Positions 1-9,950 of a stretch of DNA of 64,000 bases are shown here, one piece after another; positions within the stretch are counted from its first letter, which is position 1; the number at the start of each line of letters is the position of its first letter. The notes beneath the pieces were generated by a model. The model worked only from the letters and a program-made list of their open reading frames with translations. It ran no database searches and was not told where the DNA came from. The translations under genes were made by a program, and so were the position numbers. The stretch lies in NCBI GenBank assembly GCA_038131795.1, contig JAYPQE010000003.1, positions 868,001 through 932,000 on the forward strand. Reading direction: 5' to 3'. The stretch is from Eutrophobius brisbanensis (GTDB lineage: Bacteria; Pseudomonadota; Gammaproteobacteria; Eutrophobiales; Eutrophobiaceae).

Positions 1-1
1 G

Positions 2-886
2 TCGTTCCTTATTTCTGAGGCACTTCGGGGTGAAGGTGCAAAATTATTACGACCGGATGGGACCTCGTTCCTGCGACGTTATGATGAACGGGAAGAACTG
101 GCGCCTCGCGATATCGTCGCCCGTGCCATAGACCATGAAATGAAACGCCTGGGAAGTGAGTGTGTATATCTTGATATCAGTCACCGTGAAAGCGAATTCA
201 TTATCGAACACTTTCCCACCATATATGCCAAATGTCTGCAGTTTGGATTTGATATCACCAAACAACCCATACCGGTGGTACCCGCAGCGCATTACACCTG
301 TGGCGGGGTCGTGATCGACCAACATGGTAGGACCGACTTGCCGGGGTTATATGCCATTGGTGAAGTCTCTTGCTCAGGTTTGCATGGTGCAAATCGCATG
401 GCCAGCAATTCCCTGCTGGAATGTGTGGTGTTTGCACATTCGGCTTTCCAGGATATCACGACCACCATACGCTCAACCCCTGCCCCGGCAAAATTAAAAG
501 AATGGGATGAAACCCAGGTCATCGATTCAGATGAAGAAGTGGTGGTGTCCCATAATTGGGATGAAATTCGTAGGTTCATGTGGGACTACGTGGGTATTGT
601 AAGGTCAACGAAACGCTTAAAACGTGCACAAAATCGTATACGACTGTTGCAGACAGAAATCAATGAATACTATAGTCACTTCAAGGTCACTAATGATCTG
701 ATTGAGTTACGTAATATTGCCGTGGTTGCCGCATTGATTATCGATAGCGCTTTGTGTCGTAAAGAAAGCCGGGGGCTGCATTTTTCACTGGATTATCCGG
801 TACAACCTGTAACGGAGTCAGGCCAGGACACAGTACTGCAAAAAGTCATTCCGCAAACAGGGAATGCGGCCTCAAAATTCATATAG
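2..886 (+). CDS. nadB: L-aspartate oxidase, C-terminal part (5' end outside window)
   Basis: This is the 3' part of the FAD enzyme that oxidises L-aspartate to iminoaspartate, the first step of de novo NAD synthesis with NadA. The open frame runs from base 2 and has no start in the window. Its first residues read SEALRGEGAKLLRPDG, a conserved NadB segment. Further on come GLYAIGEVSCSGLHGANR and MASNSLLEC, the C-terminal FAD-binding signature. The helical C-terminal domain ends with REsrGLHFSLDYP, as in other NadB proteins. The gene ends in TAG and converges on the hydrolase gene 23 bases downstream. The catalytic N-terminal half cannot be assessed. Confidence 0.95.
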   Translation, partial: SFLISEALRGEGAKLLRPDGTSFLRRYDEREELAPRDIVARAIDHEMKRLGSECVYLDISHRESEFIIEHFPTIYAKCLQFGFDITKQPIPVVPAAHYTCGGVVIDQHGRTDLPGLYAIGEVSCSGLHGANRMASNSLLECVVFAHSAFQDITTTIRSTPAPAKLKEWDETQVIDSDEEVVVSHNWDEIRRFMWDYVGIVRSTKRLKRAQNRIRLLQTEINEYYSHFKVTNDLIELRNIAVVAALIIDSALCRKESRGLHFSLDYPVQPVTESGQDTVLQKVIPQTGNAASKFI

Positions 887-909
887 ATAACCTGTATAGT
901 ACATTATAA

Positions 910-1623
910 TTATTCAAATTCTGCTTCATAGTGCATGAGGGCTTCTTTTATTGTCCGTCCCCAGATCTCATACCCCTTATTGTTCAGATGCAAATTGTCT
1001 TCTACAAAAATATCTTTCATTACCACCCCATTGTCATCAAGTAGAGGTGTTGCCACATCAATATAATGAACCAGGGGATTTTTTTCGGCGATTAATTTAA
1101 ATTCCTGACTTAATGCCTGCGCTGCTGGCCAGACTCGCCATCTGGAAATACTCGGCTTAACGGACAACACATACACTCTGGCGCCAGGCAGTTCATTATG
1201 AATCTTTTCTATCATTGATTTTAGCTGATCGACGATAACCGTATTGGGAATTACTGGATTGTCCAGCCAGACATCATTGTCACCTTCATAAATAAGTATG
1301 GCTCGCGGTTTATAAACAAGGGCGACACGTTCAAGATAGTGGAGCACATCATTCATGACACTGCCGCCAAATCCTCTGGAGATAACGGTCAATGGTGATA
1401 ATACATCTTGCGCTTGATCATTCCATCGAGCAATACTGGAACTACCCGTTAATACAATACCCCCTTCTGCAGGCGGATTAATTTTATCCTGTGCTTCAAA
1501 TTGTAAAATTGCACCTTCGAACCTCTGTGGATTTGGTAATGATTGTCCAGAGACATATACTGCACTAAACCAAATTCCCATAAACAATAATACATGGGGC
1601 AAAATACATATCTTTTTCTTCAT
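910..1623 (-). CDS. Exported SGNH/GDSL-family hydrolase
   Basis: A predicted secreted esterase or lipase of the SGNH (GDSL-like) fold. A hydrophobic signal peptide occupies about residues 1-27 and ends near VSG-Q. Block I is LTGSSSIARW with the likely nucleophile serine. The block III-like segment is EGDNDVW, and the catalytic Asp-His pair lies in DNLHLNNKGYEIW near the C-terminus. The start was placed at the ATG at 1623 because GGAG lies 10 bases upstream. A TTG nine bases earlier is too close to that site. The substrate cannot be told from the sequence. It stands alone between nadB and ligA. Confidence 0.8.
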   Translation of the reverse strand: MKKKICILPHVLLFMGIWFSAVYVSGQSLPNPQRFEGAILQFEAQDKINPPAEGGIVLTGSSSIARWNDQAQDVLSPLTVISRGFGGSVMNDVLHYLERVALVYKPRAILIYEGDNDVWLDNPVIPNTVIVDQLKSMIEKIHNELPGARVYVLSVKPSISRWRVWPAAQALSQEFKLIAEKNPLVHYIDVATPLLDDNGVVMKDIFVEDNLHLNNKGYEIWGRTIKEALMHYEAEFE

Positions 1624-1726
1624 GTAGAACAAGCTCCGTATTGATCCACTACTAAACTAACAAATTGGATTTATATATAGTTATAGTCTTAACCTCGGTT
1701 CTAGATTGATTCGTTTGGTTATATAT

Positions 1727-3739
1727 TCAAGTACTGGATAAAATTTTTTCAAAAGCCTTTTCATCAAGAATCGTTACGCCCAGCTTCTCGGCCTTATCTG
1801 CCTTTGACCCAGGCGATTCACCGACTACGACATAATCTGTCTTTTTAGATACGCTATTGGTCACTTTTGCTCCCAGATCAATAAGTCGATCTCTGGCCTC
1901 GTCACGGGTCATGCCAGACAATGTCCCGGTAATGACAAAGGTTTTGGCTGACAATGACGATTTTTCAGTCGTTTCATTTTCAGGCCAGCTAAAATGATGG
2001 GTATCCCTTAACGCCCTGATGATTTCCTGGTTATGTAGTTCCCGGAAAAACGCTGAAATATTCTCCGCCACCACGGGCCCTACGTCGGACACCTCCAGCA
2101 AGTTCTCTATTCCGGCATTCATGATTCTATCCAATGTACCAAAGTATTGTGCCAATGCCCTTGCAGTGGCCTCACCCACTTCACGAATTCCCAACCCATA
2201 AATAAACCTGTCTAACCGCGTTTCTTTACTTTGCTCCAGGGCATCGATTAAATTCTGCGCAGACTTCTCCCCCATTCTCTCCAGACCCGCCACCTGATCT
2301 TTGGTCAATTCATACAAGTCGGCAACATTCTTCACCAATCCTTCACGATAAAGTTGCTCTACCAGTTTGTCACCCAGGCCTTCAATATCCATGGCACGAC
2401 GTGAGGCAAAATGGATAATGGATTGAATAGACTGTGCAGGACAAAACAGACCACCTGTACACCTGTACACGGCCTCATCTTCTGATTTATGCACCGCTGA
2501 TCCACACTCCGGACAGGCGTGCGGCATTTTAAACTCTCTGGCGTCATGTCTCCGTTTATTCTTGATAACACTCACCACTTCAGGGATCACATCACCCGCT
2601 CTACGCACATATACTGTGTCTCCCACACGGACATCCTTACGCTGAATCTCATCCAGGTTATGCAACGTGGCATTAGTCACTGTCACGCCACCAACAAATA
2701 CCGGCTCCAGTCTTGCTACTGGGGTCAACGCACCGGTCCTGCCCACCTGTATTTCTATATCCAGTACCTTTGTTATCTCTTCCTCGGGTGGGAATTTATA
2801 GGCAATGGCCCAACGCGGCGCCCGGGAAACAAATCCAAGTTGTTGCTGTAATGGCAGTGAGTTAACTTTATATACGACGCCGTCGATTTCGTATTTCAAA
2901 TCCGGCCTTTGCTTTAATATTTCATTGTAAAAGACAAAACATGCATCCAGACCTTTCACTACCTTGCGCTCATGTGATACGGGCATGCCCCATGTTTGTA
3001 TTTGTTCAAGGATTTCACTGTGGGAAGTAAACTCAATATCATCGCTGTAATGGCCAATGCCATAAGCGATAAAAGACAACGGCCGTCTGGCCGTCACCGC
3101 CGGGTCTAACTGTCTTAAACTGCCTGCTGCAGCATTTCTTGGATTAGCAAATACCTTGTTATCATCAAGTCTTTGTTGCGCGTTAAATGCGTCAAAATCC
3201 TTTTTAAACATAATGACTTCCCCCCTGACTTCCAGCCAGGCCGGCAATCCACTTCCAGTCAACCTTAGAGGAACACTTTTAATGGTTCTCGCGTTTAAGG
3301 TGACATCTTCACCCCGTTGCCCGTCCCCCCGGGTGGCTGCCCGGATCAGCTTGCCATTTTCATATGACAGGCTAATGGCAAGACCGTCCAGCTTGGTTTC
3401 TGCTGCAAATTCAATTTCAGTCGCGTTAATACGGTCAAGAATTCTCTGATAAAATGCTCTCATCTCCGCTTCATTGAATGCATTACCCAAAGATAACATG
3501 GGCATCCTGTGATGCACTTCATCAAATTGTTTTAGGGGTTTTGCGCCTACACGCTGGGTAGGTGAATCATCCGTGATTAATTCTGGAAATTGTTCTTCTA
3601 ATGAGACAAGTTCCTGGTACATCCGGTCATAGGCCGAATCTGGAATTTCCGGATTATCCAGAACATGGTACTGGTAATTATGATGATTAATGTCCTGTCT
3701 AAGCTTATCAATCCTGGACCCGGTCTCAGTCTTTTTCAT
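1727..3739 (-). CDS. ligA: NAD-dependent DNA ligase
   Basis: Seals nicks in DNA during replication and repair using NAD+. The protein has 670 residues, close to the 671 of E. coli LigA. The adenylation lysine is K116 in AETKLDGLA. The N-terminal Ia domain (NHHNYQYHVLDNP) binds NAD+. The OB fold follows, then a four-cysteine zinc finger (CPECGS ... YRCTGGLFCPAQ), helix-hairpin-helix repeats and a C-terminal BRCT domain (KTFVITGTL ... TDYVVVGESPGSKADKA). It is the last gene of the smc-zipA-ligA run, starting four bases after the zipA stop, so co-transcription is likely. Confidence 0.98.
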   Translation of the reverse strand: MKKTETGSRIDKLRQDINHHNYQYHVLDNPEIPDSAYDRMYQELVSLEEQFPELITDDSPTQRVGAKPLKQFDEVHHRMPMLSLGNAFNEAEMRAFYQRILDRINATEIEFAAETKLDGLAISLSYENGKLIRAATRGDGQRGEDVTLNARTIKSVPLRLTGSGLPAWLEVRGEVIMFKKDFDAFNAQQRLDDNKVFANPRNAAAGSLRQLDPAVTARRPLSFIAYGIGHYSDDIEFTSHSEILEQIQTWGMPVSHERKVVKGLDACFVFYNEILKQRPDLKYEIDGVVYKVNSLPLQQQLGFVSRAPRWAIAYKFPPEEEITKVLDIEIQVGRTGALTPVARLEPVFVGGVTVTNATLHNLDEIQRKDVRVGDTVYVRRAGDVIPEVVSVIKNKRRHDAREFKMPHACPECGSAVHKSEDEAVYRCTGGLFCPAQSIQSIIHFASRRAMDIEGLGDKLVEQLYREGLVKNVADLYELTKDQVAGLERMGEKSAQNLIDALEQSKETRLDRFIYGLGIREVGEATARALAQYFGTLDRIMNAGIENLLEVSDVGPVVAENISAFFRELHNQEIIRALRDTHHFSWPENETTEKSSLSAKTFVITGTLSGMTRDEARDRLIDLGAKVTNSVSKKTDYVVVGESPGSKADKAEKLGVTILDEKAFEKILSST

Positions 3740-3743
3740 TGGC

Positions 3744-4589
3744 TTACGCTGCTTCTTTTAGCTTTTGAATTATTTCTTCTACTGCATCATCTGAAAGAGG
3801 CGTTTTATCCGGCCCCAGTATCTCACCACCAAGTTGTTTGGCAATTTGCCGTGTTATTACCAGCATAGTGTCAAAGGCATTCAGGTCTGAGCCATCATTT
3901 TTTAACATTGCAAATAAAGAGACCCCTTGAGTGGTAAATGTATCCATTTTTTCCGGCTCAAAATTTCCGGGTTCGAACATGTTAACTAGACTGAAGATGG
4001 TCTGGGCTTCCCCTGACAAACCAACATTCCGGTAGTGAAATATATTCATTTCGCCAAATTCAAATCCTGAACTTGCAGTCACCTTCTGCAGGTCGTCCCC
4101 ATTAATTTTTTTATCTTCGTCTACCAGCACATGCAATACAATAATATGCTCTGAAGCCTCTGAGGTATTCTCTTGCCTGACGTCTTGATGCGCTATATTT
4201 TCATGTCCTTCAATTCCATCCTGCTCTTCTACTTCTTCAAATAGTTTACGGTCAGTTTCCTTAAGTCTCCCCTCATCAATATCGTCCATTTCATCTGTAT
4301 TGGCCGGGATCCTGATTTCATTAAATAGCTCATCATCCTGTGTATTCTCTGCCGTCCGGTTACCCATAAAGAAATTCAAGTCAGCAAGCTCAGATGCGAG
4401 GTCTTCCTCGTTATATTTTGTTTCGGTTGTGATGACCAGGCTGGGGGCATCTTCCTCATCGGAATCCATTTCAGGGTCTTGATGTGGAACTCTACCTGGC
4501 AGGTCGTTCTTATGGGACTTGTCCCACAAATAAATACCGACAATGACAACGATACCAAGAATTATGAGAATAATACGTAAGGTGTCCAT
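3744..4589 (-). CDS. zipA: Cell division protein ZipA
   Basis: Membrane anchor of the FtsZ ring. An N-terminal transmembrane helix (IILIILGIVVIVGIYLW, about residues 6-22) is followed by an acidic linker of about 115 residues rich in Asp and Glu. The C-terminal globular ZipA domain starts near IIVLHVLVDEDKKINGDDL and contains GLSGEAQTIFSLVNMFEPG. At 281 residues it is shorter than the E. coli protein because the linker is shorter and acidic rather than Pro/Gln rich. ZipA is essentially restricted to Gammaproteobacteria, so it is a good lineage marker. It sits between smc (81-base gap) and ligA (4-base gap). Confidence 0.93.
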   Translation of the reverse strand: MDTLRIILIILGIVVIVGIYLWDKSHKNDLPGRVPHQDPEMDSDEEDAPSLVITTETKYNEEDLASELADLNFFMGNRTAENTQDDELFNEIRIPANTDEMDDIDEGRLKETDRKLFEEVEEQDGIEGHENIAHQDVRQENTSEASEHIIVLHVLVDEDKKINGDDLQKVTASSGFEFGEMNIFHYRNVGLSGEAQTIFSLVNMFEPGNFEPEKMDTFTTQGVSLFAMLKNDGSDLNAFDTMLVITRQIAKQLGGEILGPDKTPLSDDAVEEIIQKLKEAA

Positions 4590-4670
4590 ATGAACCCATT
4601 TACTATTAAAAGTAATTTGAATTGACTGGTTTTAAATTTAAAAATTGATGCTGCCATTACCAGGATGGTA

Positions 4671-7600
4671 TCAGGCAGATGCTGCCATCTCTATGGCTTC
4701 ATCGATATCCACGCTGACCAGTCTGGATACACCTGGTTCATGCATGGTTACACCCAGCAATTGCTGGGCGATTTCCATGGTTATCTTGTTATGGGTAATG
4801 ACCATAAACTGTACATCTGTTGACATTTGTGAAACCAATTCGCTGAATCTACCAGCATTGGTGTCATCCAGTGGCGCATCAACCTCGTCCAGTATACAAA
4901 ATGGCGCAGGGTTTAATTTAAATATGGCAAACACCAGTGCTACTGCTGTCAGTGCCTTCTCGCCACCTGACAACAGATGAATACTGCTGTTCTTTTTGCC
5001 AGGCGGCCTGGCAAAAATACCTATTCCTGTATCAAGCAGATCATTTCCAGTCATTTCAAGAAAGGCATGCCCGCCACCAAATAATATAGGGAACATATCC
5101 TTTAAGTTGGAGTTTAATCTATCAAAGGTTTCTTTAAATCTCGTCCTGGTTTCCTTGTCTATCTTACGTATTGCATTTTCCAGGGTCGTCAATGCCGCCG
5201 TTAAGTCATCATTTTGTTTATCCAGATATTCCTTACGCTCACTCAACTGATTGTATTCATCGATTGCTGCAAGGTTTATCGGACCCAGGCGTTGAATTTT
5301 CTGTTCTGTTTTACTGAGGTTGTCCTGCCATTCCTGTTTATTTGCATTTTCATCAAGTTCCGCTAGAATTTTTTCAGCGTCTTCATTAGTTTCCTGCAAC
5401 TGCTCTATAACAGTCTGCAGGCGTACCTTAATTTCCTGCGACTCAAGCTTCAGTTTTTGAAGTCCCTCTCTGTGTTTTTCAACTTCCTGTTCAGCCTGAA
5501 CACGTGATTGTTCAGCTTCTCTTATCTTCGATTCTATATCCTGCACCTTCTCCCGGGATATGGCCATGCGTTTTTCTGTCCCCAACCTCAGGGCCAGTTT
5601 TTCATCCAGTTCTTTTTTCAGACCGGCTATGGGTTCTCGCGTGGTCTGTATATTTTGATTTAATAACTCAAGGTGTTTTACATAATTTTCAATTTGTACG
5701 GACGTCCTTTTTGCCGACTGCTCCAGAGAGGCCTTTTGCGAACTCAATGATTCCAGCTGCAGGGCTATTTCATGGCTCTGCTCATGCATTGACTGCCAAC
5801 TGTTTCGAGCATTGTCCAACAACCCCTGATGTTTTTGTTTCTGGCCAGAAAGCGTTTCTTTTTTAGTTTCCAGTTCAGTTAATCGCCTTGTTGCTTCCTC
5901 CAGCATAGATTGATAATTCTCAATATCTTTATGACTGTTTTCCTCTCGTTGAATCAACATGGCCAGGTCATCTTCTATCTGTTCCAACCTTGTCTCCACA
6001 GTCTGACTTTTACCCCTCAATTCAGCGTGTTGAGAATGCAGCTGGTTAAATTCTTCCTGTCTTGATGCAGTTTTTACTTCAGCTGCGGACTGCTCCGTTT
6101 CAGCGTTATTCATAGTCTCAACTGCAGATTTCAACTCATCCTGCAATTGTTGGATTTGTTTTAATAAAGATTCATTCTCAGATTTCAGATTCTGAATTTT
6201 CTGCTCTCTACTGAGAATACTGTCTTCCTCATTTCGACGATTCACCCTGACCCAACCATTTCCCAACCATACTCCCGTTCGGGTAATGACTGACTCTCCC
6301 GCACCCAGTGTGGTATACAATGATAACGCCTGTGAGACGTCATCCGCTATCAGGACGTTTTCAAGGACGGGATCAATAGATGAACCTTTATATTTGACCT
6401 TATCAATTAAACGCTGATTGTCCCGGGCGTCCTCTGTTGCCGCATGATCACGTTCTGCAATAAGATTGACCTGGCTATTGGTGATTGATTCCAGTTCCTG
6501 AATGGCCTGCCCCAGGTCTTTTACGATCACAGACTGTAATGTCTGACCAAGCACCGTTTCCAATGCATGCATCCATTCTGGTTCAACCTCGAGTTCTTCG
6601 TACAACCTTTGGGGATTGGTAATGCCCACATTGGCAAGCCAGGCATCAATATTATCCTGCCCCGAATCTTCTTCCCCTTTTTGCAATGCTACCAGGGTCG
6701 CAAGAGTCCCTTCAATTTTTTGCTGTGAAGTCCGGGAATCAGAAATTTTTTCTTTCAATACATTGACTTTATTCTGGCAAGAACGAACATTTTGGGCTGC
6801 ACTTCCAAGTGCCTGCCTGGCCTGTTCCAGCTCCTCCTGTTTATTGTTCATTGCTGCATTTAATTTGCTCAGTTCACCGCTTTCATGATGCTGGCGAGCT
6901 TCCCCCATTTCTTCCCCCAGGCTGCGTTTTCTGATATCTATTTCTTCCAGCCCATCTTTTACATGATTAATTCTTGCGTTACAGACTTCTATTTTTTGCT
7001 TAAGGTCAGCGTCCTCTTCTTTAAAAGCGTCCCACTCTTCCTGCCAGGTTTGCATTGATTTTTCAGCCTGGTTTAAGGAGTCGTATGCCCGGGTGCTTTC
7101 AGTTCTTGAACCATCCAATTGAGGTTTCAAAGAAGCAATCCTGGTTATTAACTCGGCATGTTTTTCTTCATCGATTTTTAACTGTTCTTTTGTTTCTTGA
7201 ATGGTTTCCTCAACATTTTTAATATCCTCGCTTAATGACTGGATTTTTTCATTTGAATATTCCAGTTTTTGTTCAAGCTGCGAGATATCTCCTCCAACCT
7301 GATAATAGTCAGATTGAACTTTATTAAACCCTTCATTAGCAGCTGACAGTTCACTTCGATATGATTCGATTTCACTTTCAACTTTCCGCACTGCGGCCAT
7401 ATGCTGTTCAACCAGCGTTTCCTGTTCTCTGACCTTATCCTGGCGTTTACTTACTTCCGTGTTCAAATTCCGGTAATTAATGGCCAGCAATTCATTCTTT
7501 AACTTTCTTTCTTCTTTTTTCAGGACCTGGAATCGCTCAGCGGCCTTCGCCTGTCTTTGCAGGTGATTTAACTGTTTAGTTAGCTCCTCACGAATATCAT

Positions 7601-8183
7601 TTAATCTGTTTAGGTTTTCCCGAGTGTGCATCATTCGGTTTTCTGTTTCTCTCCGTTTTTCCCGGTATTTGGATATTCCAGCCGCTTCCTCTACGTAGAC
7701 CCTGAGTTCTTCCGGTTTTGCCTCTATCAATCTGGAAATCATGCCCTGTTCAATGATGGAATAACCGCGCGGCCCCAATCCTGTACCCAGGAATATGCCA
7801 TGAATGTCCTTTCGCCTGCATCGAGTTCCATTAAGATAATAGACGGAGATACCTTCACGATTCATTTGACGCTTTATAGATATTTCATTGTAGGAAGCAT
7901 ACTGGCCACCGGCCTTGCCCTCTGAATTATCAAAGATTAATTCCACCACGGCCTGACTGACAGGTTGCCTTGCATTGGAACCATTAAAGATGACGTCCGT
8001 CAATGATTCACCACGTAGGTGCTTCGCTGAGCTTTCCCCCATGACCCACGTAACAGCATCAATAATATTAGATTTGCCGCACCCATTAGGGCCGACAATA
8101 CCTACTAGGTTTCCAGGGACAGCGAGCGTGGTGGGATCAACAAAAGATTTAAAACCTGACAACTTGATTTTGCGTAAGCGCAT
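4671..8183 (-). CDS. smc: Chromosome segregation ATPase SMC
   Basis: Condensin-type ATPase that compacts and helps segregate chromosomes, normally with ScpA and ScpB, which are not in the window. It has 1170 residues, usual for bacterial SMC. The N-terminal head holds Walker A (GIVGPNGCGKSNIID, near residue 29) and EEAAGISKYREKRRE. Two long coiled coils flank a hinge at about residues 515-660 (AWLANVGITNPQRLYEELEVE ...). The C-terminal head has the ABC signature LLSGGEKALTAVALVFA and Walker B PFCILDEVDAPLDD. An SMC rather than MukB fits a gammaproteobacterium outside the Enterobacterales group. Confidence 0.98.
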   Translation of the reverse strand: MRLRKIKLSGFKSFVDPTTLAVPGNLVGIVGPNGCGKSNIIDAVTWVMGESSAKHLRGESLTDVIFNGSNARQPVSQAVVELIFDNSEGKAGGQYASYNEISIKRQMNREGISVYYLNGTRCRRKDIHGIFLGTGLGPRGYSIIEQGMISRLIEAKPEELRVYVEEAAGISKYREKRRETENRMMHTRENLNRLNDIREELTKQLNHLQRQAKAAERFQVLKKEERKLKNELLAINYRNLNTEVSKRQDKVREQETLVEQHMAAVRKVESEIESYRSELSAANEGFNKVQSDYYQVGGDISQLEQKLEYSNEKIQSLSEDIKNVEETIQETKEQLKIDEEKHAELITRIASLKPQLDGSRTESTRAYDSLNQAEKSMQTWQEEWDAFKEEDADLKQKIEVCNARINHVKDGLEEIDIRKRSLGEEMGEARQHHESGELSKLNAAMNNKQEELEQARQALGSAAQNVRSCQNKVNVLKEKISDSRTSQQKIEGTLATLVALQKGEEDSGQDNIDAWLANVGITNPQRLYEELEVEPEWMHALETVLGQTLQSVIVKDLGQAIQELESITNSQVNLIAERDHAATEDARDNQRLIDKVKYKGSSIDPVLENVLIADDVSQALSLYTTLGAGESVITRTGVWLGNGWVRVNRRNEEDSILSREQKIQNLKSENESLLKQIQQLQDELKSAVETMNNAETEQSAAEVKTASRQEEFNQLHSQHAELRGKSQTVETRLEQIEDDLAMLIQREENSHKDIENYQSMLEEATRRLTELETKKETLSGQKQKHQGLLDNARNSWQSMHEQSHEIALQLESLSSQKASLEQSAKRTSVQIENYVKHLELLNQNIQTTREPIAGLKKELDEKLALRLGTEKRMAISREKVQDIESKIREAEQSRVQAEQEVEKHREGLQKLKLESQEIKVRLQTVIEQLQETNEDAEKILAELDENANKQEWQDNLSKTEQKIQRLGPINLAAIDEYNQLSERKEYLDKQNDDLTAALTTLENAIRKIDKETRTRFKETFDRLNSNLKDMFPILFGGGHAFLEMTGNDLLDTGIGIFARPPGKKNSSIHLLSGGEKALTAVALVFAIFKLNPAPFCILDEVDAPLDDTNAGRFSELVSQMSTDVQFMVITHNKITMEIAQQLLGVTMHEPGVSRLVSVDIDEAIEMAASA

Positions 8184-8280
8184 GAAATTAACAATACCTA
8201 TTAGTTATGGTTGGTACAAGCATGAATTATAATCACAAGACATATAATCTGCCCGCACGAATTTAATCAATAATAATTAT

Positions 8281-8308
8281 TTGTCCTGACACATATAGCC
8301 GGTAAAAT
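8281..8308 (+). promoter_or_regulatory. Candidate sigma-70 promoter for queF-cysZ
   Basis: TTGTCC at 8281-8286 and TAAAAT at 8303-8308 are separated by 16 bases, about 55 bases before the queF start. The match to consensus is moderate. This AT-rich region between divergent smc and queF is the only place where a promoter for the plus-strand pair can lie. Confidence 0.4.
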
Positions 8309-8362
8309 GTATTAAACATTTATGTATTATCTTCTGGTAAATTTATTAACAACAGGATAAAA

Positions 8363-8752
8363 ATGGCTACAAATCCAAATTTCAATCTCGAAACCTTCGA
8401 AAACCCCAACCCGGATTCCGACTATACAATTAATATAGAAATACCGGAATTTACCTGTCTTTGCCCTAAAACCGGCCAACCAGACTTCGCTACTTTGAAC
8501 ATTGAATATGTCCCGGGTCAGGAATGTATAGAGCTGAAATCCCTGAAACTGTACGTCTGGTCCTACCGAAACGAAGGTGCGTTTCATGAAGCAGTGACAA
8601 ACCGTATATTAAATGATCTGGTAGATGCCAGTAAACCTCGATTTATGAGGTTGACCGCCAGGTTCAATGTCCGAGGTGGTATCTACACTACGGTGGTGGT
8701 AGAGCATAGACAGGACGGATGGGTGGCGCCTGACCCCGTAAATCTCCCCTGA
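8363..8752 (+). CDS. queF: NADPH-dependent 7-cyano-7-deazaguanine reductase, short type
   Basis: Reduces preQ0 to preQ1 in queuosine tRNA modification. The 129-residue protein is the single-domain (Bacillus-like) tunnelling-fold form, not the 280-residue bimodular form of E. coli. The catalytic cysteine lies in FTCLCPKTGQPDF (near residue 34). The family motif for NADPH binding is ELKSLKLYVWSYRNEG, close to the usual E-S/L-K-S-x-K. A conserved Glu and His follow in GAFHEAVTNRIL. It is followed 14 bases later by cysZ, so the two are probably co-transcribed. Confidence 0.93.
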   Translation: MATNPNFNLETFENPNPDSDYTINIEIPEFTCLCPKTGQPDFATLNIEYVPGQECIELKSLKLYVWSYRNEGAFHEAVTNRILNDLVDASKPRFMRLTARFNVRGGIYTTVVVEHRQDGWVAPDPVNLP

Positions 8753-8766
8753 AAAAGATATCACTC

Positions 8767-9492
8767 ATGAGAAATTTTCTAAGTGGCTTTTTCTCTGCAT
8801 TTTCCGGTTTCAAGTTAATTGGCAAGAAAGGTATACGGATATTTATTCTTGGCCCATTAATAATCAATAGCTTACTGTTTACCGCAATAATTTATTTTGG
8901 ATCGGGTAAATTCAGTGAACTTGTCAGCTGGATTGAGTCGCAATGGCAGTGGTTATCCTGGATTGGCTGGTTATTATGGCCAGTTTTTATCATAATCAAT
9001 TTAATAGTGGTTTTTTTCTGTTTTTCTATTATCGCAAACCTGATCGCATCACCCTTCAATGGTTTACTATCTGAAGCGACAGAAATTTACCTGAAATCAA
9101 AAAATTCAGATGGTAAATATCAGGAGGAAACTTCAAAAATCACTTTAGGCCTGATATTGGCTGCATTAATTAATGAATGTCGTAAATTACTCTATATTGT
9201 TTGCCGTGCAATCCCCCTGTTATTGCTATTTATCATCCCAATTATTCAGCTTGCAGCACCGGCAATCTGGGTTATATTTGCCGCCTGGATAATGGCAATC
9301 GAGTATATGGAATACCCACTTGGAAACCATGAAATGGAATTTCATGATGTCAGACAATGGGTTAGCGAAAATAGAAACTTTTCACTGGGGTTTGGCCTCG
9401 GGGTATCCATGTTCACAGCCATCCCGATTGTCAACTTTCTGGCAATGCCCGTTGCCATTACCAGTGCAACAAAAATATACCTGGAAAAGTAG
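8767..9492 (+). CDS. cysZ: CysZ-like sulfate transporter (EI24 family)
   Basis: Predicted inner-membrane protein of 241 residues in the EI24/CysZ family, whose E. coli member takes up sulfate for cysteine synthesis. It begins with the family pattern FFSAFSGFKLIGKKGIR. Hydrophobic stretches occur near residues 25-45, 63-95, 145-185 and 210-232. The segment LIASPFNGLLSEATE and the later EYMEYPLGNHEM are typical of CysZ. Function is assigned by family only, since no cysteine genes lie beside it here. It is 14 bases downstream of queF. Confidence 0.87.
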   Translation: MRNFLSGFFSAFSGFKLIGKKGIRIFILGPLIINSLLFTAIIYFGSGKFSELVSWIESQWQWLSWIGWLLWPVFIIINLIVVFFCFSIIANLIASPFNGLLSEATEIYLKSKNSDGKYQEETSKITLGLILAALINECRKLLYIVCRAIPLLLLFIIPIIQLAAPAIWVIFAAWIMAIEYMEYPLGNHEMEFHDVRQWVSENRNFSLGFGLGVSMFTAIPIVNFLAMPVAITSATKIYLEK

Positions 9493-9581
9493 CGACAAAA
9501 AATTAGAGAAGTCAAGATTGCCATAGCTTTCTCTTCTTGGTATATATGCTTGATTATTCAGGTTGGTTATGGAGAAAAGTA

Positions 9582-9950
9582 ATGGCAGCCAAGAAAAAGG
9601 CCAAAAAGAAAGTTGCAAAAAAGAAAGTCACTAAAAAGAAAACTGCCAAGAAAAAGGTAGCAAAAAAGAAGCCGACTAAGAAAAAAACAGCTAAAAAGAC
9701 TACCCGAAAGAAAACAGCCAAGAAAAAAGTTGCGAAAAAGAAGCCTGCCGGGAAAAAGGCAAAAAAGAAGGCTACTAAAAAGAAGGTAGCGAAAAAGAAA
9801 ACAGCCAAGAAAAAAGTCGCAAAAAAGAAGCCTGCCGGGAAAAAGGCCACTAAAAAGAAGGTGGTGAAAAAGAAGGTAGCGAAAAAGAAGCCTGCCAGGA
9901 AAAAAGTCGCGAAGAAAAAAACCGCTGTTCGCAAACAGGCCACACCTGAA
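9582..9950 (+). repeat. Low-complexity tandem repeat coding for the lysine-rich tail
   Basis: About 370 bases made almost wholly of AAG/AAA lysine codons broken by single Ala, Val, Thr or Pro codons. Within it a segment of about 50 bases at 9708-9760 recurs nearly unchanged at 9795-9847, a period of 87 bases (29 codons). Differences are mostly synonymous, such as gttgcg against gtcgca. The array is therefore likely to expand and contract by slippage or recombination between copies. Confidence 0.85.
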